Of a stretch of 64,000 nucleotides of DNA, positions 22,318 to 34,172 are shown in pieces. The notes beneath the pieces are model-generated. The model did no database searches. It was given only the letters and a program-made list of their open reading frames with translations, and had not been told where the DNA came from. This stretch comes from Dastarcus helophoroides (Eukaryota > Arthropoda > Insecta > Coleoptera > Bothrideridae). Each line of letters starts with the position of its first letter. Position 1 is the first letter of the stretch. Position numbers and translations under genes: made by a program. Where the stretch lies: the NCBI GenBank assembly GCA_028583605.1, contig CM053329.1:31272992-31336991 (forward strand). Direction: 5' to 3'.

Positions 22318-24899
22318 ATTTATAAAAATGTTCAGTTTTTTTTAATATTCGTCCTTTTCCCTGCAACCCTTTTATCAAAATTTGTCTATTTTCTTAAAAT
22401 TAGTCTTTTTTCTCAAAATTTAACTTTCTCGAAGATATACATTTTTAAAGTTTGGTTTTTCTGGAAATTTAAGAGTTTTTTCAATTGGTTTTCTTTTAAA
22501 AATTCAGTCAATTCTACAAATTCATCTTTTTTATCAAAGTTTTGACAACTCTACTCGTTATTTTAACTTTGGTACTAAAATTTCTTTTTTTTTCTTTTCA
22601 TTATTTTTATAAAAGTTTGATTTTTTTTCAGAAATCTTGGTAGAACGAACTGGTCTTTGGTTATCTTTAAAAACTGATATACAAATCTTGTCCTCTGAAA
22701 CCAAGAAAGATTAAAAATGCAACAGTTGCTCTAACTTGTTTCGATAGCAAAGCTATTATCTTCAGAGAGATACTAAACCTTAATCCTATCTCTCTGAAGA
22801 TAATAGCTTGGTTATGGAAACGCATTAGAGCGGCTGTTGTGTTTTTTAAACTTTGTTGGTTCCAGGAGTGTATCAGTTCTTTCAGAAATGTTGACTTATC
22901 CATAAATATGGCATTTTCTGTTTCTAAAAATTTCAACTTTGGTTAGAAATTCCTTTTTTTTCAAAATTTCGAATTTTTTTCTCGACATTATTTTTGAATT
23001 TTATTAGTATGTTTAAAAATTTCTGCCAAAATTTCGCTTTTTATCATTTTAAACATTTGTATTTTTACAAATTTGGACTTTTTCATTAAAATTCGCTTTT
23101 TTTATCAAGATTTTGACATCTGTTTTCAATTCTTGCTGAAAAAATTCATCGTTTTTTTAAACTATGTTTTTTTGCAAAGCTTAAAGATTTTTTCGGAATG
23201 CGGCTCTTTCTAAATTATTTTTTTTTTTGGTCCAGTTCTCGAAATTTTAATTTATTCTCAAAATACGTCTTTATTTTTCAAAATTTTGATATCTTCTCAA
23301 AATTCGAGTATTTTTCTCAAAATTTGACTTTACATCAGAAAAATTTATATTTTTTCAAAAGTTAAACCAACTTAAAATATGGACTTTTTTAGAATTTCTA
23401 TTTCTTTCTACATATTTCTTAAAATTGGTTTTTTTTTAGCAATTGCAAGTTTTATGCAAAATTTGTCATTTTATGCTTCTCGAAATTACATTTTTTTCTC
23501 TAAACTCGTCTTTTTTCTAAAGTTTCATTATCTTTTTTTTTTAAGTTCAAATTTCACTAAATACAGTAAACAACTTTAATTTTTCTGCAACAATTTCGAC
23601 TTTTACTTCAAAATTCATCTTTTATTTAAACGTTAACATTTTTTTATCAATATTTGCTATTTTTTTAAAGTTTGTTTTGTGTGGAAATAGAGTTACTTTT
23701 TTTTTGAATTTTGGATTTTTGATGAGGCTTTTTCTCGAAATTTTAGTTTATTTTCAAAATTGACCTTTTTTCAAAATTGACATTTCTAACCCTTTCTATG
23801 CGAATTTCTTCAATATTCATTACTATTAAATTTTATTCAATCATATCATAGCAAATATTTATAGAAACATCGTGAAATTTTTAATATCTGTTGTTGTTAT
23901 AATCGTTAATAAGTTTAATTGTTATGAACTTTTTTCAAAATTTCAACTTTCGACTTTTTTTTAAAAAGCCGACTACGTTTTTAGAATTTGTCTTTTTTCC
24001 TTCTTCTTTTTTTTTTAAAATTTGGCTTTTTCTGTAAATATCGACTTTTACTGAAAACTCAACATTTTGAGCTTCTCGTTTCTATTTTTCTTTTGTTTCA
24101 AATTTAAACCGAAATTTGCTAAAAAGGGTAAAAATTTCGGGAAAAACATTTCCTAAGAAATTCAACTATTTCCTTGAATTGTCGTAAATACGTGAGAATT
24201 TAAATGAAAAAAGTTAACCTAACATATTTTGATCTTAATGTGCTAGAAATTAAACTAAAATTTTGATACAAGCAGCAGTAGTAATTATCAAAAAATATTT
24301 TTCTGTAAATTGCGAGAGAAGTAGTTTTTCTTGGAAATATTAACTTTTTTAAGATTTTGGTAATTTTGAATAAACACACTGGAAAGATCGAATTTTTGAA
24401 AAAGTAGATATTTTTCAAAAATAAAATTTTTACTAGAAATTTCAAATACAAATGTGTCCTTTTGGTATTACTCAGCAGCTTTGAAAAATCAAAAAATATT
24501 AAAGTCGAAATTTTGAAAATAATGTCGTATTCCATTTAGGAAAAAGTTGAATTACGAGTACAATATCGACATTTTATGAAAAAATCTACATCAAAATGTT
24601 GCGATAAACCTTTAAATTTTTAAGAAAAGAAACTTTTTAAGCTAAAAATCATGAGAACAAAATGAAAAATTTAAAATGTTAGGATAATTGCAAATACCGA
24701 AATATTTTAACTTTGAGAAAATTAAAAATTTGAAAAAAAAATCTCTAATCGGAAAAATCGTCACGGGAAAATATCAGCATCTGAATCCTTAAAAATGCCG
24801 TTAAATTTTTTTAAAAATGAAACGCAAAAATGTTACTGACAAACGGGGAAACGATTTCAAAAAGATAGATCTAAAATGAAAAAAAAAACCTGAAAATAT
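22318..24899. repeat. Degenerate ~20-base AT repeat, mostly T-rich polarity
   Basis: Repeats like TTTTTCTCAAAATTTCGACT fill the region apart from the foldback MITE at 22639-22880. Around 24200-24430 the polarity flips to the A-rich sense and continues to about 24900. The 60-111-aa frames are low-complexity (Phe, Leu, Ile, Lys, Ser) and not considered genes. Confidence 0.7.
22639..22880. mobile_element. Foldback MITE, copy 4
   Basis: The left terminus GGTAGAACGAACTGGTCTTT is well preserved. The inner stem CTTCAGAGAGATACTAAAC / CCTATCTCTCTGAAGATAA is clear. The right arm ends in GTTGGTTCCAGGAGTG, where it loses similarity. Confidence 0.85.
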
Positions 24900-26296
24900 G
24901 TCAATGTAACTGCTGCTGGAACTTGTTCAGAGAGACATCTGAAACTGAAGATAAAAACAAGTATAAAAGGAAGAATTCTTGATTAGTATTACTAATTTTC
25001 ATATTTATAAGCTCGCCTTTTAGTAATAAGAAATATTGTACAAAATAACAAATTGATCGTGAAATCGAAGTAAAATAAAAAAATCGAAAGTATAAAATTT
25101 TAAATCATCAAAAAATACAAATAGGCAAGCGACAATACATCTCATTAAAATGAATCTAATACTACTACAATGCATTTCCCGCTGTTTCAGCAAACGCATT
25201 TTATTCGAATGCTATTTTTATTGGGTTATTTGCACAACGTTTTTAATGCAAAATGCCTGCCCAAATTTTGTTAGCAATGGGCGTTTTAAATTCGATCCGT
25301 GATGCGCATCAAATTTTACGAATAACACTGAAACAGATTTCCAATATTAAAGTAAATGCATTTCTGGTTGTAACTGACACGCAACGACAGCAGATACGAT
25401 TTGTTTGATCGTCATTAACTGTGATGCTGTGGCTATTATGTAAACGTAATTACATCGAATTAAATTTTACGGTCATTGACGGGGTTCAGCCAAAGGACGA
25501 CGGAATTATACCAGCTTTTCACCTAGAGCTTAATATCGTTATGACTTATGACATGCTTTCGACGATAATATGGCACTTTTATAATCAAAAGCTTGTTAAA
25601 TGAAAGACAATTTTCTCGAAAGTTGCTATTAAAATTTTATCGTGCAACAGTATTTTAAATGAATGAAATAACGTAGGAAGGTCGTAGCTGTAAAGTATAT
25701 TTTTATATTGAGGTCGCATACTATATAGATTTTTCCGCTAAGTCGTTTAACTAAATTGAGTTGGAGCAGTAAAAAACACACAAATGTCCTCAATTTTGTT
25801 ATCTGCAGTCTATGTACATGCAATTGGAGGCTTCTTAAATTGTCCTGTTCTAATAAGTCTTCTGTAAATAACCGAGATTGCTGCAACAGCGACCCTCAGA
25901 ATGAGCCTTGCCTCAAACTGTATTAGATATTGCACTTACTTACGTTATTTTCTCGCTTTATTTATTAATTTAGCCAAATTGCTATACCATTTGGAAGTTG
26001 CGTACGAAAAGTTCTCTTATACACGCTATGCGAAGTAAAATACTGCATTGGTGTACAATTACCTGCCTTCCTCTTTCCTTTTAATACTGAAAATTTACAG
26101 GGAACATAAATAATGTATGTACAACATCTATGTACAAGTAATTTATAGATTATTTACCATCTGAAAGAAAAATGATTCATCAGATCAACTTTGGGAAACA
26201 CTTTTTAGGAATGCCCAGGTAGTTTTTGAAAAATTATCTAATTAGGGCTTTTTTATGATCCCTTTTTGGCTAGTGTACATTTCAAAGAATATTTGA
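24900..26296. other. Unique AT-rich DNA, no gene recognised
   Basis: This is a non-repetitive stretch. Short frames (60 aa at 25421-25603 plus; 85 aa at 25629-25886 minus) have no recognised motif and no convincing splice sites. It is possibly intron or intergenic DNA. Confidence 0.45.
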
Positions 26297-26760
26297 TCAT
26301 TGGTTTTTCTTCAATAGTCCTTTGTGCCAGACTTCATCAAAAACCTTAGCAGCTTCCAAGTAGACCAACCCCATGGACTGTCTATCGTTATATCGTTGTG
26401 TGATTTCTTCGACCAACCTTAAGGCCTGTTGTGTGGTGCTCTGTTCCGGCTTGAATCCGAATTGTTCTTCTAGAATTACGTTTTCCAATTCTTTCAATTT
26501 TGAACAGATTAGCTTTTCTTCCACTTTACCTATGACTGGGAGAAAACCTACTGGTCTTTGGTTTTGGTGATATGTGAGGTCTTTTCCCGCCTGCTTTGGA
26601 ATCATCATTACCTTTGCAAATTTCCTTATGCTGGGAAAGTGTTCCAATTTTATTATTAAATTGATGATTTTTTTGATATATTCAGTTTCTTCTTGTAGGG
26701 GGTTTTAGGCCAGGTGAGATTCGATCTTTTCCTGGTGCTTTTTTCTTCGCCTCGTTCTTT
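26297..26760 (-). pseudogene. Jockey-type LINE reverse transcriptase fragment
   Basis: The 116-aa minus-strand frame (26297-26647) carries the N-terminal fingers and palm start of a jockey-type RT: FPSIRKFAKVMMIPKQAGKD, then NQRPVGFLPVIGKVEEKLI, LEEQFGFKPEQSTTQQALRL, VYLEAAKVFDEVWHKGLL. The normal AF-D-VWH motif reads VFDEVWH. The fragment ends before the catalytic YADD box. A degraded upstream part reaches about 26760. The sequence differs from the LINE family of the four tail copies. Confidence 0.88.
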
Positions 26761-27889
26761 GACCATTGGTGACTCCATTCGAGTTAAATATAACAACTCC
26801 CCACTACTAAAGAAGATGATAAATTGCATGTTTTATGTTTTCTACCCCACATAATCTAACTTCAGCTTTAATTCAGCAGCTTAATTCAGGATGATCGTAA
26901 AGAGTGTTTTGAACATTAATTTAAGCATATCGAAAAAATGCCAACATTGTTGATATTGTGTAGAGGACTTACAGATTCCATTAGAAGTTTCCATACTAGG
27001 CTCAACTATGAGAGAACGTCATATCACAAGGGATGTTTTCTCAATCAATTACTAAACTTATACATTCAACAACTTAACATACAAAGTTACAATTCCGAAG
27101 GTAAACTCTAATTTAAACTTTGTGTATAATTGTTTCCCCTAAGTAAACTGAAACCTACAAGGATGAGAACTAATAAAAGTTTAATTGCAGGTAAAATCAA
27201 GTCGTTTTTCAGTCAACCTGAAAAGTTACAAGGAAAAGACGACGTGACGCGGTGCGGTGCTATGAAAATGCAATATATTTCAAATCAAACCATCAGACCA
27301 GATTTATTTTTCCGCATCTCTTTCTTCGACATATCATTCGTACATATAAATAATATAATTGAATATCATTCTAGAATGGAAATTTTAAATGTAGTAAATC
27401 TTTGACAATCCGCTTTACCCATATAAATGACTTACTTTGCATTAAAGTGAAATATTAATTCGCTTCAATCGTCCATAGATCGTAGCTTTTAAAATATCGC
27501 AGATTGGAGTCGAGCAACTCCAGTAGAATTTCAAAAGGGTATCCACTGCATTGTATGCAAGAAAACCAGACTAGGTTCTTATTATTTTTACTATAAGTCG
27601 GAAGATTGCTTCTTTAAAAATGTTGTCTTGAATTTATATAAACTCAAGAAAGAATTTCAGAAGGTACTCAATTACGTTATGCACAAATAAACTCTAATTT
27701 CTATTCATACTTCAATATTTGAGTATAGAGGGCATAAGTGCCAAACTGTCACTACTACTCGATTTTTAGCACAGACTGTACGCGTGGGTACAATAATACC
27801 AATTTTTAAGCCGCCTTTCAAGTAATTAAATTTCTGAGCACTATTGCAAATAACACCTCAAAATTTTACTTTCTTTGCTCTCGTTATTT
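26761..27889. other. Unique AT-rich DNA, no gene recognised
   Basis: No motif or splice-flanked exon was recognised. A 91-aa plus-strand frame at 27130-27405 (starting at a non-ATG-rich context) has no known features. Confidence 0.45.
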
Positions 27890-28065
27890 TTTTACTGTAT
27901 GTATCTAAATAATTATGCGAAATTTGGTCTTTCTGGATGTTTATTTTAGACAGATGTTGCATTATGTTATATAAAAATTGCCTGATGTCTGGCCTAAGTA
28001 GACAGGATTACACTTAGAGCAGTTCAACTTATAAATGCCAGATTTTCTGACTTCTGGATTTTTCC
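27890..28065 (-). pseudogene. Penelope-like element GIY-YIG endonuclease fragment
   Basis: On the minus strand a short frame reads SGIYKLNCSKCNPVYLGQT, followed by a stop and related residues. The GIY ... Y-GQT spacing, with the Cys-x-x-Cys pair between, is the start of the GIY-YIG endonuclease domain of Penelope-like retroelements. In autonomous elements this domain follows the reverse transcriptase. No RT part was found upstream. In-frame stops after the domain start show that it is dead. Confidence 0.7.
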
Positions 28066-28520
28066 TTTGCTCTAAAATTCATAATGTTTAACGTTAGATG
28101 TGGCATGTGAAAAAAAGGAAACTATATTTGCTCTTATTTTTTAAATGCTGCCTAAGAATTGCAAATGTAATTCAAAAATTATTAATATTAAACTAAAGAT
28201 TTCTTATTAATTTTGAGTTTAATTTAAAAATGTTGATTTTTTTCGATATGTTAAAAAAACTGAGAACTTTATAAGTTTTTTTGCAAAATATCGAATATTT
28301 CATCACAATTTAATCTTTTATTTTTAATTTCTTTCCGAAATTTTGATCCCAAAGTCGAATTTTTCACTTTTGCCGAATATTCTGACTTTTATTTAAAAAT
28401 ACAGAGAATATCTTTTTTTAACATTCAATTTAAGCTGAAAATTTCTATGTATTTCTTTACATTTTCTTTAGACTTTTCTTAAAAAGCCATTGATTTTGAA
28501 ATGTTTATTCGAAATTTAGA
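28066..28520. repeat. Degenerate AT repeat, T-rich polarity
   Basis: Units such as TTTTCACTTTTGCCGAATAT and TTCTTTCCGAAATTTTGATC lie between the Penelope fragment and LINE copy C. Confidence 0.55.
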
Positions 28521-28529
28521 AAAATGAGG

Positions 28530-29840
28530 TAAAAATGTGGTTCTTCCTTTCAATCCTCTCGCAAACGGCCTTCGAAGTACTGCGAGTAGAATGCGGAAAT
28601 GAGAAAAGATGGCGATGAGCCGCCTTTTTAAATAAGAATAGGTTATAATTTTCGGGAAGAACTTGGTTCGGCAACGAATTCCATAACTTGAAAGTTCTAC
28701 AGAAAAGAAGAATCTCCATAGACAGAAATCCTCACTGTGTCAAGCTGGACCGAACAGAAATTTGCGGTCTCTGGCTGTTTTCTATACCTCAAAAATCTTG
28801 CCCTTGAAGGAGTCAATCCTTTTAGTTCCTGCAAGCTTCTCCCATGAAAATACTTCTCGAAAGGAGACAAGTCTGCTCCATTGTATCGAGAGAATCAGTC
28901 AAACTCTCGTCATCAAAGAGGCGAGTCGCTCTTCTTTGAATTTAATCCAAAAGAGTTAAAGTATGGTTTGGGGCTGAACTTTCAACATGAGAAGAGTATT
29001 ATGGTGTTGGCCTAACTTGAGCTTTGTATAGAGTGAGCAGCTAATGAGATGTAAAGTACTTCTTAGCTCTAAAAAGAAAGTCTAGCTTCTAAAAGACGAA
29101 CTTGGCAATGACGAACACATGGTCGTCCCAAAAGAAGTTAGTGCTCGAATTTATTTCCAGCATAGACAGATTAGATACCATCTGGAGGATTTTACCGTCC
29201 ATGAGTATGTTTCTTGTCTTGATATTTTCTTAGAGAAAAACCGAGGCCTGAGTCTTTACGACATTGAAGTCTACCAGAATTTTCTTACCCCATTCCAAAA
29301 CGATTCCGAGATCCTGATCAGTCGTCGGCAACGTCTATTTTCTTGGCCTATCTGAGACAACGTTTGATAATGGTTTGTCGGCGAAAAAAGATGACTCCAG
29401 GCTACTACCATCTGCGTAGTTGTATATTGGATTGGAAGTTGAAGCTAGGAGATTGTTTATGTGTAACAGAAACAAAGTAAAAGACATAACAAACCCCTGA
29501 GGCACCCCTGCATTAATCACAAATGTCTTAGATGAGATGCCATCAACAAGCTAAAGAGACCTGCCAGGGAGAAAACTGGATATCAAATGACAGAGTCCAG
29601 GAGGCATTTTGGCAAGAAGAGATCGGTGCCAGATTCTATCGAAGGCCTTTGAGATATCCAATGCCACAATTTTAGCCTCAGCGTGTTTTTCCATAGCTGG
29701 AAATCCAGACATGAGTAATATATGCCAGGAGATCTCTAGTTGAACGTTGTTTTCTGAAACCGTATTGCTTGTCGGAGATGGTTCTATTCTCCTCCAGATT
29801 TTGAGAATCTTGACGTTGATAACTTTCTCCATCACTTAAG
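28530..29840 (-). pseudogene. CR1/jockey-group LINE, RT palm to 3' tail, copy C
   Basis: This is the longest copy of the LINE family also present at 18.5 kb. Reading down the minus strand: AKIVALDISKAFDRIWHRSL (about 29640, RT motif with the catalytic Asp of the AFD box), SSFLPGRSL (29560), then NAGVPQG (29512), LFLLHINNLLASTSNPIYNY (29475), where the catalytic box reads YADG instead of YADD, then the thumb region (about 29050-28800) and the tail ILLFCRTFKLWNSLPNQVLP (28655-28714). Frameshifts separate all these pieces. It is 5'-truncated and inactive. Confidence 0.9.
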
Positions 29841-31090
29841 ATATAGCTTTGAATATTTCCCCAAAATTCATATTTTCAATTTTTTTTTTCACAAAGTTTT
29901 GTATTCAAAATAAACACATATTTTTATTTTCCAAAGATTTATGATATTTATATTCAAAGTGCTGCCATTATAGAAACATTTTGACTTTTTTCGCTAAATC
30001 TCGACTTAAAATTAAAAACTTTTGCATTTTAGAATTTGGGTACTTTTTAATTACTTTAATACTATTGCATTTCGGCTTTAAACCAAATAAGGTCAATTTT
30101 GGTTTTGAATTTGGAAAAACATTTTTTTACTTAAATTTTTATTAACATTTTCACGGTGCTGGTTTAGAAAAATATCCAAATCGTTAAAAAAATGGAAGTT
30201 TGACAAATTTTTGAAATTTCACCTAATTAACATTTTGTTACTCTGTTATCCCAATTTCTGGCTATGTATTTATAAAATTTCATGAGGTGGAATTTGAATA
30301 ATTTTTTTAAATATTAGTCATTGAAATACAAAACTTGTCCCCTGAAACCAAGAAAGAGTAAAAAACACAACAAAGGTTGCTCTAACGCATTACGATAGCC
30401 ATCTTTAGAGAGATACAGTCGTTTGCGTTCGTCGAATTTCAAAAAGTTTTCAATAGTTACGATTTTTTTCAAAAATGTGGGACTTTTTTTAAAACATTAC
30501 CGTGAAAATGTTAATAAAAATTTTAGTTACTATTATTTCATGTCAAGCAATCCAAAAAACGAAACACACTTTTAATAAAATTATGGATTTTATTGGGACA
30601 TTCGATTTTTTCAAAATTCATATTTTTAAGTTTTTTTTTAGAAGGTTAATTTAAAACTATTTCGATCCCATCTGACATGTTGGCATTAATCTCGAAATAT
30701 TGACTTTTTCTCGACATCTCAAGTGTACAAACGCGTGGGTGACTTAATTTAATTTTTTTTTTAAATTAAGTATTTTTATAAAAATTCTTACCTTCTGTTT
30801 CTAATTTTTTCCTACAATTTCAACAATTTTTTCCAAAGTTTTTTTTTTAATATCAACTTTAGGAAACATTTTTTTCTAGAAATTACTCACTTAAACTTAA
30901 ATTTTTGGATCAACTTTTTTTAAATAATTTTGAGTCCCTAGTCTCAGTCGTTACGCTTAGTTAAATTTAATTTTAGCGAATTTATTTTAGTACAAATTAT
31001 GGTTTCTTTGAGACCTTTTCTCAAAATTCTGGGTTTGCACTTTCAATTTTTAATTTTTTAAGCAAGTTGATTTAACTCAAAATTTCGGAA
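29841..31090. repeat. Degenerate AT repeat with partial palindrome
   Basis: T-rich polarity dominates. The phrase TTTATTAACATTTTCACGGT near 30137 returns inverted as ACCGTGAAAATGTTAATAAA near 30502, so 30130-30530 forms an imperfect inverted repeat around a half foldback MITE (30319-30420). Confidence 0.6.
30319..30420. mobile_element. Foldback MITE, copy 5 (left arm only)
   Basis: The left arm is present from ATTGAAATACAAAACTTGTC to CTTTAGAGAGATACAGT. The right arm is absent. Confidence 0.8.
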
Positions 31091-32038
31091 CTCTCTAGAC
31101 CAGACCAATGGTTCCGGGTAATAGAATTGTCTACCTATTATAGTCCAGGGTAGATAATTTTTGAAACCAAAAAAAATTATAGTAGGATGAAACCTATTAA
31201 AAAAGAAACATAATGCAACAAAAAGGAAAGAAAAAATAAATTACGGGCGACCTGAGGTCGGGAAGGGGTAGGGGGTGAGATTTTAAGGGTAAAAAACGGT
31301 TTATATTCGATTTCTGGCAAAACTACAAATCATATGAAAAAAAGTTAAATAGCAAAGTTGCAGGTAATAAAAAGAGCTACATCTTCACATGAAAAATTCA
31401 AAAAGCCAGGGTAATGGTTTTTTATTTTTATCTTTTACAAAAAAATTATTTTTTTCACGAAGTTTGATGAAAACTTACCTTTTTATATTCCAAAGACCCT
31501 GTAATTTTTTTAATTTAAAATATTTATTTTTTCACCTTATTTTGACTCAATATCAAAAAAGCACCCTAATTTTCAATCAAAAAATCTCACGTTAACATTT
31601 TAGCTTTTTCAAAAAACTCGGTGGGCTTTTTGTCCGTTGAAATGTCTACTTTCTGATGGTGTAAAAAAAATATACATTACTATGATAAATCTTCTAAGAA
31701 AATTCAAAAAAACGAAAAGTACTCCAATTCGAATTTTTTTTTTATCTTTATGTACAATTTTGAGCTATTTGTTAAAATGTATACTTTAATTATTCGAAAA
31801 ACATAAGATTCCATTTTACATTGATAAACCAAAAAAATTACATATTCAAAAAACATAAAGATTGCAAAAAACATAGTTGTTTCTAATATTAAAGATTGGA
31901 TTTTAAGGGGATTTAATCTAAAACATATGACTGTAGCTATTGTTTTCAGTAAAAAAAGTTTATTTCTTAAATTATCATTACATTTACGTCATAGAAAATT
32001 AATCTTTTAATTTATCAAAACATTGTCTTCAATTTTAA
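31091..32038. other. 3' flank of the PIN-like ORF element, no gene
   Basis: This lies downstream (on the minus strand) of the decayed ORF that ends at 32039. It includes a GC-rich patch at about 31245-31290 (GACCTGAGGTCGGGAAGGGG). It is probably the untranslated and terminal region of that element. Confidence 0.4.
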
Positions 32039-32935
32039 TCACTTATCCATCAGTTTTTGTCTCTTTGATGGTATTTCTTCATCGTTAGATTCAGCACACC
32101 TTTCCGATTCTACTAGATCTTCGAAGTCTTCAAGACCATCATCGTCTTCGTCTCCAACATCATTTCTAGTTTGCACTGGTTCTTCATCCACAATTTCATC
32201 TAGATCATTAACTTCCTCGTAGGTTTATTCTACCACATTGGCGTATTTTTCAGAACCATGACAATTTGAACATAAATTTGTGTATTTTAAACCATGTTTT
32301 CGGCAGCCACATTTTAAACTATTGCATCCAATTTCACAGCTGCAGCAAATAGTTTTCAGCAATATGTCTGGAATTAATTCTTTTTCTGTAAATTTGGGCA
32401 TAATGCCCCGTAGATTTTGCTTCCAGCCCCAATCTGTTGCTGACAGTTCGTTACCCAGCCAAGTTTGAAGCTGATAATATGCCCTGTAACAATGTTGTTC
32501 TGCTGCACCTTCTGTGGGTGGGAGATTTGCCAATATAAAAGACGATTTAATTTTTGCTAATTGATATTTTTGAAATCTTAATTGATTTAGTGTAATATTA
32601 TCATTTTTACTTTTATAAATAGATTTCATTAATTGTAATCCATTTTTTTTATATCTTCTTTGTTTGCATCTTTTTTAAAAAAAATATTGGCCAAATTTGA
32701 TAAATTTTTATCGCCTATTAATGAATTCACGATACTTTTCTTTCCTTTTCCGGCAAATACAGATGTTGTCTCGCAACCAGAAAAACAATGCAGAAATGCA
32801 ACGATGATTATTAGAATTTAATTGATTGAAAAGGACCAAAAGATCAATATCTTGACCCATAACAATGACAGTTTTATTAGTATCTCTGGCAATTTCTATC
32901 GAGGTCTCTATTTAAAAAGCTATATTGCAACTAAT
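32039..32935 (-). pseudogene. Decayed repeat-family ORF: PIN-like core, Cys-rich and acidic tail
   Basis: Reading the minus strand: AIEIARDTNKTVIVMGQDID then LLVLFNQLN (about 32920-32825). A frameshift follows, then a HCFSGCETTSVFAGKGKKS-like string (about 32795-32735). Next come 134 aa (32629-32225) with LPPTEGAAEQHCYRAYYQLQ, then WLGNELSATDWGWKQNL, then a cysteine-rich CCSCEIGCNSLKCGCRKHGL block. After one in-frame TAA at about 32225 the same frame continues into an acidic stretch (EEVNDLDEIVDEEP, DVGDEDDDGLEDFEDL) ending at 32039. Multicopy ORFs with a G-D-DLLVLL plus SGCDTTS signature and a CXC-like tail are common in insects and cnidarians. The D-DLLVL and GCDTTS motifs suggest a PIN/XPG-type nuclease fold. 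The biochemical role is unknown. Confidence 0.75.
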
Positions 32936-34013
32936 TTGGTGGAAAATTACCCAAGATATAAGCATTTTCATGGCAAAAAATCCTATTTTTTAGCATAATA
33001 ATAGAGCAAATCATAACCAACAGTCATGGTGTCCAATAAAAAACTCAGAATCAGATTTAAACTCGTGTTTGGTAATTTCCATTTTTAATTATTTTATTGT
33101 TTTATTGTGGGTTAAAAATATACAAATTTTGTGGGAAACGATAAAGAAATCTAAAAAAAGAACATTACTTTAATTTCTGGTCTCAAATTTTCAAGAAAAA
33201 GTCAATATTTTTATTTTAAGAACGATTTTGGGAAAAGCGTATAAAAAAATGTCATTTTAAAAAAAAGTTGTAATACGAAGAGAAGCACTAGCTTTGTAAT
33301 AAAATTAACTGATATTTTAACTTTAACTCAAAAAATATGAAAACAAATTTTATTTTATAAAATTGAGCTGTTTAAAAAAGTCGAAATTCAAAGAGTCAAA
33401 ATTTTCTGTTAAGAATCTAAAATTTGCAACTTTAAATTGGGAATTTTCTGAAAAAAGTTACCCAGAGATTTAACCCTATTTTAAATATATTGGGCTTTAA
33501 GCTACTCTATTTGACTTGGAAATTTCATATTCGTAAAACCGAATCAAAATATCGAGACTTCAATCGAAATTTTGAGAAAAATCTAAATCTCACTTCTTAA
33601 ATTTCTGGAGTTAAAATTCGGGTTTCGAGAAAACAAGGTAAAAGTTTGGAAATCTTAAAAAAAAGTGATAAAACGAAATCTTAACTCAACATCTCAAAAC
33701 TTTTAGAAAAATCGTCGAAATTTTAGAAGGAAATTTAAAGTTCTATCAAAAGTTTGAAAAACGCTGCTTTGGACTTACCTTCATTTTGAAAACCTTGATT
33801 ACAAAATTTCGTCGAAATTTCAGGTTTGAAATTAAAATATTTTAATGAATTTCTCCGAAACTTTATTTATTTATTGATAATTCCAAGATTTTATTCAATT
33901 TTTACTTTTTTTTAAAGTTGTGACCTTAAACTGCAAATTATTTATAAATCTGAAATTTATTTATTTTAATATAATGCAATTTATGTTTAAATCTTTTTAT
34001 AAACTTCCTATAG
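32936..34013. repeat. Degenerate AT repeat, A-rich polarity
   Basis: The first 100-150 bases may still be the 5' part of the decayed ORF element. From about 33150 to 33780 the AAAAGTCGAAATTC-type units are clear. After 33800 the text becomes mixed. Confidence 0.5.
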
Positions 34014-34172
34014 TTGAAAAATTGAAATACAAATCTTGTCCCCTGAAACCAACAAAGATTAAAAAACACAACAAAAGTTGTTTTTTTTTATCTTTCTTGG
34101 TTCAGTGGACAAGATTTGTATTTCAATTTTTGAAGATAACCAAGCTCCAGTGCGTTTCACCAAAATTCTAAT
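34014..34172. mobile_element. Foldback MITE, copy 6 (internally deleted)
   Basis: The left outer arm (GAAATACAAATCTTGTCCCC ... AACACAACAAAAGTTG) is joined almost directly to the right outer arm (TATCTTTCTTGGTTCAGTGG ... GATAACCAAGCTCCAG, TTTCACCAAAA). The whole inner stem is missing. This copy preserves the outer right terminus well. Confidence 0.85.

Noticed and set aside
26373..26570. 65-aa plus-strand frame
   Set aside because: It is the antisense shadow of the jockey-type RT fragment.
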